Origin: Kiritimatiellia bacterium
Lineage (GTDB): Bacteria; Verrucomicrobiota; Kiritimatiellia; RFP12; UBA1067
Length of the DNA: 60,894 nt
NCBI GenBank assembly: GCA_017395505.1
Contig: JAFPUH010000056.1
Span: 1-60,894, forward strand
Direction: 5' to 3'
The position numbers were made by a program, and so were the translations under genes. A model generated the notes under the pieces. The model was given only the letters and a program-made list of their open reading frames with translations. It did no database searches and was not told the origin of the DNA. Shown piece by piece: positions 16,117 to 25,683 of the stretch; positions within the stretch are counted from its first letter, which is position 1; each line of letters opens with the position of its first letter.

Positions 16117-17178
16117 ATGGACGGGAACGAGGCCAAAAAGACCAGCTACACTTTCGAGCTGACGAATGACCAGCAGGAGCTTTTGCTCGGCATAATGGTC
16201 AACGGCAACTATCGTCGCCGCGAAGTGCCGTATTCCCTGTATTCCATAGAAGGCGACCATTTCAACGCAACGCTGTACGAAAAGGAGAAGCACGGCAAGC
16301 GCAAGCTGTGCGTGCAAGGTTCGAAGGCGGAGGATTTTGTGCTTTTCGTTCTCGAGCCGAATGTACTGATGTCTGCGACAGTCGGCTACGAAATGGTACT
16401 CAATCCCGAGCTGGTCTCGGCCCATGCCGGAAGCGATGAATCGGGCAAGGGCGATTATTTCGGTCCGCTTGTCGTTTGTTGCGCATACACCGACGAGGCG
16501 CTTTCGGCGGAAATGCAGAAACTTGGCGTCAAGGACTGCAAGCAGATGAGCGACAAGGCCGTCTTGACAACCGGCGCAAAGTTGCGGTCGCTGTTGGGGC
16601 CTACAGGCTATGCCGTAGTGAAACTCGGGCCATCGGCCTACAACAGGCTCTACGCCAAGATGCGCAACATCAACCGCATGCTCGCCTGGGCTCACGGCAC
16701 TGCTATCGAGGAGCTTCTGGAGAAGCGACCTGGCTGCGATAGGGTGGTGGTGGACCAGTTTGCGCCGACGGAGTCCACAATTCAACGTGCGCTCAAGCCC
16801 CTCGGCAAGAAGGCGAAGGTAGAGCAGCGTCACAAGGCTGAGAGCGACATAGCAGTCGCCGCCGCTTCAGTAATCGCCCGCGAGTTGTTTCTGCGCGATA
16901 TTGCCAAAATGGGTGAAGAGGTGTTCGGCCCGCCGGCCGAAGGGCGGGAAAACGTGCCGGCTGGTTCGAGTGACCCGAGGGTCAGACAGCTCGCCGAGAG
17001 GATGGTCGGCAAGGAGGGACCGGTTTGGCTCATGAACCATTGCAAGGCACATTTCCAAACGACGGATAAGGTGCTGTCCGCATGCGGAAAGTCGCGCGCC
17101 GACCTCCCGCCTGAAGGGCAGGTCGTTTCTGCGACCGCCAACGGAACTTTCAAGAAAGCTGGTAGAGATAAGTCATGA
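16117..17178 (+). CDS. rnhC: Ribonuclease HIII
   Basis: 353 residues. N-terminal TBP-like DNA/RNA-binding domain (about 1-100) and a catalytic domain with [18 protein letters not shown], the RNase HIII signature. Degrades RNA in RNA-DNA hybrids. ATG 16117 fits the leaderless promoter, and the upstream in-frame region overlaps uvrC. RNase HII is also encoded in the window (41188). Overlaps ribBA by ATGA. Confidence 0.92.
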   Translation: MDGNEAKKTSYTFELTNDQQELLLGIMVNGNYRRREVPYSLYSIEGDHFNATLYEKEKHGKRKLCVQGSKAEDFVLFVLEPNVLMSATVGYEMVLNPELVSAHAGSDESGKGDYFGPLVVCCAYTDEALSAEMQKLGVKDCKQMSDKAVLTTGAKLRSLLGPTGYAVVKLGPSAYNRLYAKMRNINRMLAWAHGTAIEELLEKRPGCDRVVVDQFAPTESTIQRALKPLGKKAKVEQRHKAESDIAVAAASVIARELFLRDIAKMGEEVFGPPAEGRENVPAGSSDPRVRQLAERMVGKEGPVWLMNHCKAHFQTTDKVLSACGKSRADLPPEGQVVSATANGTFKKAGRDKS

Positions 17179-18371
17179 ATGTCGAATTCAATACGGTTGA
17201 AGAGTGCCTTGAGGCTCTGCGGAACGGCGAGATAATACTCGTCACCGACGATGCCGACAGGGAGAATGAGGGTGATTGCATCTGCGCCGCGCGTCATGCC
17301 ACATGCGCGAACGTCAACTTCATGGCGTCGTATGCGAAGGGACTGATCTGCATGCCGATGAGCGCAGACTGGTGCCGCCGTCTCGACCTGCCGCAGATGG
17401 TCTCGGAGAATACAGACAACCACTCAACCGCATTCACTGTTTCCATCGACGCTGTCGAGACTACGACGGGCATATCGGCCGAAGAGCGTGCGATTACCGC
17501 ACGGGCGTGCCTCAAGCCCGGCGCCAAGCCCAGCGACTTCCGCCGGCCCGGCCACATGTTCCCTCTTGAGGCGAGGGTCGGCGGCGTTCTGAAGCGTGCC
17601 GGTCACACCGAGGCGACTGTAGACCTGTGCCGCCTCGCTGGTCTTGAGGAAGTTGGGCTTTGCTGCGAAGTAATGAAGGACGACGGAACAATGGCCAGGC
17701 TTCCCGATATAGCGAAGTTCGCCAAGCGCCACGGCCTCAAGATGATGACGATCGCGGATCTCATAGACTATCGCAGACACAGGGACAAGCTTGTCGAGGT
17801 TGTCGAAGAGGTCGACATGCCCACGGATTACGGGCACTTTCGACTAAAGATGTACCGTAGCCGCGTTACAGGACTTGAGCATATGGCGCTTGTGAAGGGC
17901 GATGTCTCTAGCGGTGAACCCGTGCTTGTGCGAGTTCATTCCGAATGCTTCACTGGCGACGTGCTGGGTAGTGAGCGGTGCGATTGCGGTCACCAGCTCC
18001 ACGCCGCAATGCGGATGATCGAGCAAGAGGGCCGTGGTGCCGTCCTATACATGCGCCAGGAGGGACGCGGCATCGGTCTCGCGAACAAGCTTCATGCCTA
18101 CAAGAAGCAGGAGCAGGGCATGGATACCGTCGAGGCGAACGTCGCGCTCGGCTTCGCGCCAGATCTACGCGACTACGGCGAGGGGGCACAGATGCTCGTG
18201 GATCTTGGAATCAGCAAGGTAAGGCTTCTTACGAACAATCCGTGCAAGATCAAGGGTCTTGGCGGCTATGGAATCGAAATAACGGAGCGCGTGCCGATAA
18301 TAATTCCGGCCAACGCGCATGACAAACGCTATCTTGACACAAAGAAGGAAAAAATGGGGCACCTGCTATGA
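17175..18371 (+). CDS. ribBA: Bifunctional DHBP synthase / GTP cyclohydrolase II
   Basis: 398 residues. RibB half (about 1-200): [15 protein letters not shown] and [10 protein letters not shown]; makes 3,4-dihydroxy-2-butanone 4-phosphate. RibA half (about 205-398): zinc site [19 protein letters not shown] and RQEGRGIGL; opens GTP for riboflavin synthesis. Translationally coupled to rnhC upstream and gpsA downstream by 4-nt overlaps. No other rib genes are in the window and no FMN riboswitch is seen. Confidence 0.96.
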   Translation: MNVEFNTVEECLEALRNGEIILVTDDADRENEGDCICAARHATCANVNFMASYAKGLICMPMSADWCRRLDLPQMVSENTDNHSTAFTVSIDAVETTTGISAEERAITARACLKPGAKPSDFRRPGHMFPLEARVGGVLKRAGHTEATVDLCRLAGLEEVGLCCEVMKDDGTMARLPDIAKFAKRHGLKMMTIADLIDYRRHRDKLVEVVEEVDMPTDYGHFRLKMYRSRVTGLEHMALVKGDVSSGEPVLVRVHSECFTGDVLGSERCDCGHQLHAAMRMIEQEGRGAVLYMRQEGRGIGLANKLHAYKKQEQGMDTVEANVALGFAPDLRDYGEGAQMLVDLGISKVRLLTNNPCKIKGLGGYGIEITERVPIIIPANAHDKRYLDTKKEKMGHLL

Positions 18372-19354
18372 AAATTGCGGTAATAGGAGATGGTGGCTGG
18401 GGCACGGCTAACGCCATGTTGCTTGCCGGTAATGGACACGACGTCACTCTCTGGGGAGCCTTTCCGGAGTATGTCGAGGAGATGCGCCGCACCCGCAGGA
18501 ACGAAAAGTTTCTGAAGGGCGTTGTGCTGCCTGACAGCCTTAAGCTCACTGCAGACCGAGGGGAAGCCATCAATGGCGCGGAGATAGTCGTTCTCGCGCC
18601 ACCCTCGAAGTATTTCGCGTCTGTCGTCGAGAGTTTCAAGGGCCTCATAACTGATCGACATCTCGTGGTGTCTCTTACAAAGGGGCTTTGCGAGCGCACC
18701 AACAAGCGTATGACCGAACTTGCCACCGAGATTCTCGGCATAAAGGATGTGGTCGCGCTGGCCGGGCCGACTCACGCCGAGGAGGTGAGTCGCGGAATAC
18801 CTACCGCGATTGTCGCGGCGTGTCCCGACGAAGCCAAGGCGAAGAGGGTGCAGGATGTTTGGTCCGGCCCGAAGTTCCGCGTATACACCTCGTCGGATCC
18901 AGTTGGCGTGGAAATAGGCGGAGCGGTCAAGAATGTGATCGCGATAGCCGTCGGCTGTTCCGACGGACTGGGCTACGGCGACAACACGCGTGCCGCACTT
19001 ATTACGCGAGGACTCGCCGAGATGAAGCGCTTCGTGCTGGCTTACGGCGGCAAGCCAGAGACTCTTTCGGGGCTCGCCGGAATAGGAGATCTCATAGTCA
19101 CCTGCACCTCCGTCCATTCGCGAAACCACTCCGTCGGCGAGAGGCTTGGGAAGGGTGAGAAGATAGGTGACATTCTCGGCTCGATGCAGATGGTGGCGGA
19201 AGGCGTATGGAACTCCAAGGTCGTTCACGACCTCGCGGTCAAGATGGGCGTTGACATGCCGATCTGTGATCTCGTCTACAACGCCTGCTACAACGATTTC
19301 GACGCGCGCAAGGCGGCCGAGATGATGATGAACCGCCAGCTCAAGAGCGAATGA
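18368..19354 (+). CDS. gpsA: Glycerol-3-phosphate dehydrogenase (NAD(P)+)
   Basis: 328 residues. Rossmann motif [13 protein letters not shown] at the N-terminus, then [29 protein letters not shown] (catalytic Lys) and [13 protein letters not shown]. Supplies sn-glycerol 3-phosphate for phospholipid synthesis, linking it with pssA elsewhere in the window. Overlaps ribBA by 4 nt; obgE starts 4 nt downstream. Confidence 0.97.
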   Translation: MKIAVIGDGGWGTANAMLLAGNGHDVTLWGAFPEYVEEMRRTRRNEKFLKGVVLPDSLKLTADRGEAINGAEIVVLAPPSKYFASVVESFKGLITDRHLVVSLTKGLCERTNKRMTELATEILGIKDVVALAGPTHAEEVSRGIPTAIVAACPDEAKAKRVQDVWSGPKFRVYTSSDPVGVEIGGAVKNVIAIAVGCSDGLGYGDNTRAALITRGLAEMKRFVLAYGGKPETLSGLAGIGDLIVTCTSVHSRNHSVGERLGKGEKIGDILGSMQMVAEGVWNSKVVHDLAVKMGVDMPICDLVYNACYNDFDARKAAEMMMNRQLKSE

Positions 19355-19358
19355 CGAG

Positions 19359-20516
19359 ATGAAGGCGAAGACTTTCATAGACCAGGTGGACATAATAGTC
19401 CGTAGCGGAAAGGGCGGCGATGGTGCTATGTCGTTCCGCCGCGAAGCCCTTGTTGAATTCGGCGGGCCTGACGGCGGCGATGGTGGACGCGGCGGCGATG
19501 TGGTGCTTAAGGCGTCAGAACACGTCAGCTCCCTTCTTTCTCTCTACTATGACCCGAAGTGCTTTGCTCAGGACGGCGCCCCGGGACAGGGGCAGAAGAT
19601 GTACGGCAAGCGCGGCAAGGATTTGGTCGTGCCTGTTCCGCTTGGAACCGAGGTCTACGATATTGAATCGGGGCTTCTTGTCGCCGACATAACTGAGCCA
19701 GGCCAGACCGCGATCGTGGCGACTGGCGGCGCCGGTGGATACGGCAACGTGCACTTCAAGTCGTCCGTCAACCAGGCACCGACCGAGCATACACCTGGCG
19801 GAGCTTGCGAGGAGCGTCGTCTTAGGCTTGAGCTTAAGACAATAGCCGACGCCGGGTTGCTCGGCTTTCCGAACGCTGGAAAGAGTTCGCTTCTTTCAAG
19901 CCTTTCCTCTGCTACGCCGAAGATTGCGAACTATCCTTTCACGACCTTGAATCCAATGGTCGGCACAATAGTCTACGACGACTACGCCAAGATCAGGATG
20001 GCCGACGTGCCCGGAATAATCGAGGGTGCGGCCCGTGGCGTGGGCCTCGGGTTGGACTTCCTGAAGCACCTTGAACGCAGCCGCGTTCTCGTCTACGTCA
20101 TAGACCTCGCCGGAACCGACAACCGCGAGCCTTGGTCGGACTACAAGATACTGCGCAAGGAGATCGACGAATATTCCCAAGAGCTTGCCGATCGTCCCGC
20201 TCTGGTTGTGGTGAACAAGTGTGATACCGAGGCCGCCCAAGCCAACCTCGAACGCTTCGTCGAGGAGACCGGCGTAAGGCCGATCGCGATAAGCTGCGCA
20301 AGCGGAGAGGGGCTCGACAAGTTCAAGGCTGCCCTTCGCGAGCTGGTCAAGCCGGTGACTAAGTTCCACCATACCCATGAGGTTGCGCCTGATCTAAAGG
20401 ATATGCCAGATACGACTGGTGAGGAGATTCCTGCAGAAGCTCTGAAGTTCGCGACCTTCCTTAAGCTCGAGAAGCCGAAAGCGAAGAGCCATCCTTCGCG
20501 TGGCAATATCCACTAG
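19359..20516 (+). CDS. obgE: Obg family GTPase
   Basis: 385 residues. Glycine-rich Obg fold (VRSGKGGDGAMSFRREA, GGPDGGDGGRGGDV), then the G domain: G1 GFPNAGKSSLL, switch region YPFTTLNPMVG, G3 DVPGIIEGAARG, G4 NKCD. Acts in late 50S assembly and stress control. The C-terminal extension is short and basic. GAATGACGAG provides a weak ribosome site, consistent with coupling to gpsA. Confidence 0.97.
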   Translation: MKAKTFIDQVDIIVRSGKGGDGAMSFRREALVEFGGPDGGDGGRGGDVVLKASEHVSSLLSLYYDPKCFAQDGAPGQGQKMYGKRGKDLVVPVPLGTEVYDIESGLLVADITEPGQTAIVATGGAGGYGNVHFKSSVNQAPTEHTPGGACEERRLRLELKTIADAGLLGFPNAGKSSLLSSLSSATPKIANYPFTTLNPMVGTIVYDDYAKIRMADVPGIIEGAARGVGLGLDFLKHLERSRVLVYVIDLAGTDNREPWSDYKILRKEIDEYSQELADRPALVVVNKCDTEAAQANLERFVEETGVRPIAISCASGEGLDKFKAALRELVKPVTKFHHTHEVAPDLKDMPDTTGEEIPAEALKFATFLKLEKPKAKSHPSRGNIH

Positions 20517-20538
20517 ACCGTACATTGGAGGTTTTGTA

Positions 20539-21315
20539 ATGAAGAAATGGACCGTATCATCCGTTAGGGCTGCAAAAGGCGTCGAGAAGCTCGGTTGCTG
20601 CACTGCCTACGACGCGTGCTTTGCGAGACTCGCGGACGAAGCCGGCGTACCGATAATACTTGTAGGCGACTCGATGGGCATGACGATGCTCGGATACGAG
20701 ACCACCCTGCCCGTGAAGATAGAGGAGACGCTTTCCGCCACGGCGGCCGTTGCCCGCGCCGCGAAGAATGCGCTTGTCGTTGCCGATCTTCCTTTCGGTA
20801 GCTACCAGTGCGGGGACGATCTCGCTATGGCCAACGCCGTCAAGTGTATCCAGGCCGGGGCCGATGCCATTAAGCTTGAGGGCGGAGCCAGGGTCTGCGG
20901 GCTCATCAGGCGCATGACCGAGGCCGGAATTCCTGTGCTCGCGCATGTAGGCATGACGCCCCAGAGCGTTAATGAATACGGTGGATTCAAGCGCCAAGGC
21001 AAGACGCGCGAGGCCGCAGCGCAGGTTTTGGCGGATGCAAAGGCTGTCGAGGCCGCAGGTGCTTTCGCCGTGACACTTGAGTGCATACCTTCTGAGCTGG
21101 CTGCCGAAGTCACGGCCGCCCTCAAGATAGTGACAGTCGGCATCGGTGCAGGTCCTGTATGCGACGCCCAGTGGCTAGTAATGCATGACCTGCTTGGTCT
21201 CAACGAAAAGGTGCCATCGTTCGTAAAGCAGTACGCGCAGCTCGCGGAGGAAGTCCGCGGCGCGTTCTCAAGGTACGTTGAAGAGGTTAGGGAAGGCGTA
21301 TTCCCTGCCAAGTAA
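20539..21315 (+). CDS. panB: 3-methyl-2-oxobutanoate hydroxymethyltransferase
   Basis: 258 residues. Makes ketopantoate for pantothenate/CoA synthesis. Motifs: LVGDSMGMTMLGYETTLPV (metal-binding Asp), DLPFGSYQ, KLEGGA, AHVGMTPQSV and IGIGAGPVCDAQ. ATG 20539 is chosen because TTGGAGG lies at the right distance and MKKWTVSSVRAAKG is the expected N-terminus. Confidence 0.96.
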   Translation: MKKWTVSSVRAAKGVEKLGCCTAYDACFARLADEAGVPIILVGDSMGMTMLGYETTLPVKIEETLSATAAVARAAKNALVVADLPFGSYQCGDDLAMANAVKCIQAGADAIKLEGGARVCGLIRRMTEAGIPVLAHVGMTPQSVNEYGGFKRQGKTREAAAQVLADAKAVEAAGAFAVTLECIPSELAAEVTAALKIVTVGIGAGPVCDAQWLVMHDLLGLNEKVPSFVKQYAQLAEEVRGAFSRYVEEVREGVFPAK

Positions 21316-21343
21316 GAAGTGAGAAAAGAAAGGATCACACAAA

Positions 21344-23617
21344 ATGACGAGCATTCTGCTTTCAGCCCTCATGCTGGCTTCGACTTTTGAGGTTTCGATG
21401 GAGAAGGACGCCTTCCTGCTGGACGGCAAGCCTTTCCAAATCCGTTGCGGCGAGGTGCACTTTGCCCGCGTACCTCGCGCATATTGGCGCCACCGTATCC
21501 AGATGTGCAAGGCGATGGGTCTCAATACCGTCTGCGCCTACATGTTCTGGAACTATCATGAGCTGCAACGCGGGGTCTACGACTTCTCCGGCGAGAAGGA
21601 TATCGCCGAATTCTGCCGCATCGCACAGGAGGAAGGCATGTGGGTGCTTCTGCGCCCTGGGCCTTACACATGCGCCGAATGGGAGTTCGGTGGCCTGCCT
21701 TGGTGGCTGCTCGACAAGGGTTCCGACAAGGTCAGGGTGCGGACGCGCGACAAGGCATTTCTTGAGCCCGCCAAAGCATACATTCGCCGCGTCGCCGAAG
21801 AGCTCAAGGATCTTCAGGTTACGCATGGCGGACCTATTCTCATGGCGCAGGACGAGAACGAGTACGGCTTCTTCGGCGACGACAGACAGTACATTCGCGA
21901 GATATACGACACCATGCGTGAAGCTGGCTTCGATGTGCCGATCTTCACATGCAACCCGGCCTATCACCTTACGAAGGGCGTCATACCCGAGACCGTAAAG
22001 GTCGTGAACTTTCCTGCGAATCCGAAGAACGCTTTTGAGCGTCTTAGGGAGGTTCAGCCCCAAGGGCCACTCATGTGCGGCGAATACTACCCGGCATGGT
22101 ACGATTCTTGGGGACAGCGCCATCACACGAAGCCTACCGAGAACATGTTGAAGGACCTCGACTACATACTGTCCGTCGGCGGATCGTTCTCGCTCTACAT
22201 GGCGCACGGCGGAACGTCCTTCGGCTGGTGGGCCGGCTGCAACTCGCCGTTCATCCCCCAGACCTCGAGCTACGACTACGAGGCGCCAATCAGTGAGCAG
22301 GGGCGCGCTACGCCCAAGTTCTGGGCGCTTCGCGAACTGATGAAGAAGCATATGTCGGCCGATGAGCTGGCCGCGCTGCCCGAACCGCCGGACCCTATTC
22401 CTCTACAGGCGTTTCAGAGCTATGCCGAGGGCGAGACGGTCACACCGACGCTCCAGCTGCTGAAGGTCAACATGGAGAAGCCCCTGCCTGTCGAGATGAT
22501 GGGGGTCGGTTACGGCGCCGTCCTGTACTCGCACGTGGGCGATATCCGCAAGGGTGGACTTCTCAAAGCCCCGAACATCCGCGACCAGGCAGCGGTCTAT
22601 TATGACGAGAAACTCTTGGGCTATCTAGACAGGCGCTATCCCGAACGCGGTGTTCAGGTTCCGGCGGGAATCGGCACTTTGCACATTCTGCTTACGCATA
22701 TGAGCCGCTACAACTTCGGTACGGCGATGAACAACTCGGAGAAGGGACTGCTGCCGCCCGTAACTCTCGACGGACGAGAACTGACCGGTTGGAATGCCAT
22801 GTGGGTAGCGCCGCCGCTCAAGGGCGAGAGGATTCATGTCGGTGGGCATCCGCTCAACTTCAAGCGCTTCAGGGTCTACTTCACATCTACGGCCGACACC
22901 TTCCTGCTCGTGCGCGGTTGGAAGAAGGGTCATGTCTGGGTCAATGGACACCCCCTTGGCCGCTATTGGGGTATCGGTCCGACGCAGACGATGTACGTTC
23001 CAGGCTGCTGGCTCAAGAAGGGCGAAAACGAGTTTCTCATCTTCGACTTTGGCGGCAACGTATCCATCAGGCAAGGCTTGACTTTCGTCGATACGCCGAT
23101 TCTTGACGAGATGCACCCGATGTGCGATATAGTTGAGGCTCCGAAGCGTCCTTCCGCGCCGTTCACTCCGCCAGAGACGCCGACGATGAGGGGCGAGTTC
23201 GAGAATTCGTTCGCCGCACAGGAGGCGAGGCTCGCGAATCCAGTAACTGCGCGCCAGTTTGCGTTCGTGATCGACACTGCCTGGCCAGACGACAAGGACC
23301 TTGCGTCCATCGGCGAATTCGAGATTCTCAACGCCAAGGGCGAGAGCGTCCCCCACGATTCCTGGAAGTTCCTATCCGTCTCGAGCGAAGAAATCGAGGC
23401 CGAGGATGGTGCGGCCGAGAACGCGATCGACGGTCAGATATCGAACATCTGGCATTCGAAGTGGAAGGATGGTCGCGCCCAGGCTCCTCACTACCTGGTG
23501 ATAGACATGGGTGCCGACGTCGAAATCGCCGGCTTCCGCTACACTCCGCGCCAATTCGGCACGAATGGTCGCGTCAGGCAGTGGCGCTTCTACGCCGGCA
23601 ACTCGCTCGCGAAGTAA
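21344..23617 (+). CDS. GH35 beta-galactosidase with C-terminal F5/8-type (CBM32-like) domain
   Basis: 757 residues with a short signal peptide (MTSILLSALMLAS). Catalytic GH35 barrel at about 15-330: FLLDGKPFQIRCGEVHFARV, LRPGPYTCAEWEFGG, acid/base in AQDENEYG, nucleophile in CGEYYPAWYDSWG. A jelly-roll region follows (HVWVNGHPLGRYWGIGPTQT). The C-terminus (about 620-757) resembles a discoidin/CBM32 domain (ENAIDGQISNIWHSKW, YLVIDMGADVEIAGFRYTPR). Probably releases terminal galactose from host or plant glycans outside the cytoplasm. GAAAGGAT precedes the ATG. Confidence 0.92.
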   Translation: MTSILLSALMLASTFEVSMEKDAFLLDGKPFQIRCGEVHFARVPRAYWRHRIQMCKAMGLNTVCAYMFWNYHELQRGVYDFSGEKDIAEFCRIAQEEGMWVLLRPGPYTCAEWEFGGLPWWLLDKGSDKVRVRTRDKAFLEPAKAYIRRVAEELKDLQVTHGGPILMAQDENEYGFFGDDRQYIREIYDTMREAGFDVPIFTCNPAYHLTKGVIPETVKVVNFPANPKNAFERLREVQPQGPLMCGEYYPAWYDSWGQRHHTKPTENMLKDLDYILSVGGSFSLYMAHGGTSFGWWAGCNSPFIPQTSSYDYEAPISEQGRATPKFWALRELMKKHMSADELAALPEPPDPIPLQAFQSYAEGETVTPTLQLLKVNMEKPLPVEMMGVGYGAVLYSHVGDIRKGGLLKAPNIRDQAAVYYDEKLLGYLDRRYPERGVQVPAGIGTLHILLTHMSRYNFGTAMNNSEKGLLPPVTLDGRELTGWNAMWVAPPLKGERIHVGGHPLNFKRFRVYFTSTADTFLLVRGWKKGHVWVNGHPLGRYWGIGPTQTMYVPGCWLKKGENEFLIFDFGGNVSIRQGLTFVDTPILDEMHPMCDIVEAPKRPSAPFTPPETPTMRGEFENSFAAQEARLANPVTARQFAFVIDTAWPDDKDLASIGEFEILNAKGESVPHDSWKFLSVSSEEIEAEDGAAENAIDGQISNIWHSKWKDGRAQAPHYLVIDMGADVEIAGFRYTPRQFGTNGRVRQWRFYAGNSLAK

Positions 23618-23706
23618 CATATACTGGATTTTTTTGTCAGAAATGCGTTCGTGGTTCTCCTAGCCTATTGTGACCGCAAGAAAGCGGGCATAGAAAGGAA
23701 CGAACC

Positions 23707-24150
23707 ATGAACAAGAAACTGATAGTTGCGCTCTGTGTTGCGACAGTCGCCGTCGGTGCATTTGCGAAACCGCATGGCGGCCCCCGACACGGGCACGGCC
23801 CTGCGCCCGTGCATCGTCGCGTACACGTGCCGCCTCACGCGCATCACCACCATAAGCACAGCGCATGGGGCCGCGGCGGCCAGAACTTCTGGCCCGGATT
23901 CGTGGGCGGCATCGTCGGCGGGATGATCGTCGAGGCTACCGCTGGCCCCAGTGTCGTGCATGAGACCGTCGTCGTGCAGCAGCAGCCTGCGGCGGTCGTG
24001 GTGCATCCCGCACCTGTCGTGGTGCAGCAGACCGCAACGACCGAGCGCATATGGGTCGAGGGCTGCTATGTGGACCAGGTTCAGTCGAACGGCACAATAG
24101 TGCGCGTCTGGCAGCCCGGACACTACGAGACCAGGACGGTCGTCTACTGA
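23707..24150 (+). CDS. Secreted His-rich small protein, function unknown
   Basis: 147 residues. Signal peptide (KKLIVALCVATVAVGAFA), then a His/Pro/Gly-rich segment (PPHAHHHHKHSAWG), a Gly-rich hydrophobic stretch (FVGGIVGGMIVEATAG) that might insert in a membrane, a Val/Gln-rich stretch, and an end RVWQPGHYETRTVVY of the kind seen in small YXWXPGxxx envelope proteins. Metal binding is plausible but inferred. Ribosome site AAAGGAA. Confidence 0.6.
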   Translation: MNKKLIVALCVATVAVGAFAKPHGGPRHGHGPAPVHRRVHVPPHAHHHHKHSAWGRGGQNFWPGFVGGIVGGMIVEATAGPSVVHETVVVQQQPAAVVVHPAPVVVQQTATTERIWVEGCYVDQVQSNGTIVRVWQPGHYETRTVVY

Positions 24151-24215
24151 CGGACAAGCCGTAGGCCAGATGGCGCAGGTGATCCAGTCTCGCGGACACC
24201 TGCGCCGATTTTTGG

Positions 24216-24221
24216 TATAAT
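24216..24221 (+). promoter_or_regulatory. -10 element for the ABC ATPase gene, leaderless
   Basis: TTTTTGGTATAATATATG: TATAAT at 24216-24221, 7 nt, then ATG at 24229. Same geometry as rnhC and the dCMP deaminase gene. Confidence 0.75.
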
Positions 24222-24228
24222 ATATGAT

Positions 24229-25026
24229 ATGCTTTTGAAGATAGAAGACTTGGATGTCTCGTTCAGGAATGACGAGGGCGAGGTTACTCAAGCCGCAATC
24301 GACGTGAATCTCACGCTCGATCGCGGTGAGGTTTTGGGTATTGTGGGCGAGTCGGGGTCAGGCAAGAGCTCCGTTTCGATGAGTGTTGCTCGGCTTCTGC
24401 CGAGCCCTCCGGCGTTCTATCCGAAAGGGCGCATACTGCTTGACGGCGTCGATACCCTCACCATGCCGCTCCCCCAGCTGCGCAGTCTGCGCGGAAAGCG
24501 CATCGGCGTGATTTTCCAGGATCCAATGGGTTCGCTGTCCCCTCTGCACCGCATAGGCGACCAGCTTGTCGAGACGATACTTCTGCATGAGCAGATGACC
24601 AAGGAGGCTGCCCGCGCGATGGCCCTCGAATGGCTGGGCAAGGTCGGAATACCCGATCCCGTGTCGCGTTCGCTCGCCTATCCCCATGAGCTTTCCGGCG
24701 GCATGCAGCAGCGCGTGATGATTGCGATGGGCCTCATGCTCGGCCCTGACCTCGTAATAGCCGACGAGCCGACGACTGCACTTGACGTGACGATTCAGGC
24801 CCAGGTGCTGCGCCTCATGAAGCGTCTGCACCAGGCGAATTCAGGCGTTCTGCTCATAACGCACGATCTAGGCGTCGTTTCGCAGATGGCGACGAAGCTG
24901 GCCGTGATGAAGAACGGCCGCGTAGTCGAGACGACCGACGATCCGGCCGCGTTTTTCGCCAACCCGACGCATCCCTACTCAAAGGAGCTGGTTGGAGAGG
25001 CCCGCAAGATGGAACTTGAGACATGA
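24229..25026 (+). CDS. Oligopeptide/dipeptide-type ABC transporter ATP-binding protein
   Basis: 265 residues. Walker [11 protein letters not shown]-loop [10 protein letters not shown], signature [14 protein letters not shown], Walker [15 protein letters not shown] and H-loop THDLG place it in the OppD/DppD group. The C-terminal [10 protein letters not shown] is the usual oligopeptide-ABC tail. No permease or binding protein is adjacent, so it is an orphan here. It overlaps trkA by ATGA. Confidence 0.9.
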   Translation: MLLKIEDLDVSFRNDEGEVTQAAIDVNLTLDRGEVLGIVGESGSGKSSVSMSVARLLPSPPAFYPKGRILLDGVDTLTMPLPQLRSLRGKRIGVIFQDPMGSLSPLHRIGDQLVETILLHEQMTKEAARAMALEWLGKVGIPDPVSRSLAYPHELSGGMQQRVMIAMGLMLGPDLVIADEPTTALDVTIQAQVLRLMKRLHQANSGVLLITHDLGVVSQMATKLAVMKNGRVVETTDDPAAFFANPTHPYSKELVGEARKMELET

Positions 25027-25682
25027 AGAAGCGCGTTGGCATAATCGGCGCCGGCAGATTCGGCATGTCGCTTGCGGAGTCGTTGATGAACGCCGGCTCC
25101 GAGGTCGTGCTCTTGGACCGCAACCGTCCGGCGATGCAATCGGCGAGCGAATTCGCCACGGCGATACAGGGCGACGCTACCCAGCCACATGTTCTTCAGG
25201 AGGCCGGTTTCGACGAATGCGACGTTGTTGTCGTCGCGATAGGCTCCAACATCGAGGCGTCGATGATGGCGACCGCCAACTGCAAGGAGCTTGGCGTAAA
25301 GACCGTCATATCTAAGGCGTCGAGCGAACTTCACGGCAAGATTCTCCGCCGAATCGGTGCAGATTCCGTGATCTATCCCGACCGCGACAGTGCTCACAGG
25401 CTGGCTCGCGCAATCTCGAACCACGACATAGTAGATTTTCTCGAAGTCTCCGAGGGCTATTCGATCGCAGAGATCGACGTGCCGGAGGATATGCGCGGCC
25501 AAACCCTCGCCGAAGCGAACTTCCGCAAGGAGACTGGCCTTATCGTGCTCTGCATACGCCGCGCGAGCGAAGACCCCAAAAAGCCGCGCAGTGTCATCAT
25601 ACCGCAGGCTTCGGAGCAGATGCTGGCGGATGATCGACTCATAGTGTTCGGCGAAACTAAGAAGCTCGACGAGCTTTCCTGA
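25023..25682 (+). CDS. TrkA/KtrA-family potassium uptake regulatory subunit
   Basis: 219 residues. RCK_N Rossmann domain (GIIGAGRFGMSLAESL, LLDRN, AIQGDAT) and RCK_C domain (about 135-219). Binds nucleotide and gates a Trk/Ktr channel. The likely membrane partner in this window is the TrkH/KtrB protein at 57857, 32 kb away. It lies between the ABC ATPase (4-nt overlap) and murA (1 nt gap). Confidence 0.9.
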   Translation: MKKRVGIIGAGRFGMSLAESLMNAGSEVVLLDRNRPAMQSASEFATAIQGDATQPHVLQEAGFDECDVVVVAIGSNIEASMMATANCKELGVKTVISKASSELHGKILRRIGADSVIYPDRDSAHRLARAISNHDIVDFLEVSEGYSIAEIDVPEDMRGQTLAEANFRKETGLIVLCIRRASEDPKKPRSVIIPQASEQMLADDRLIVFGETKKLDELS

Positions 25683-25683
25683 G

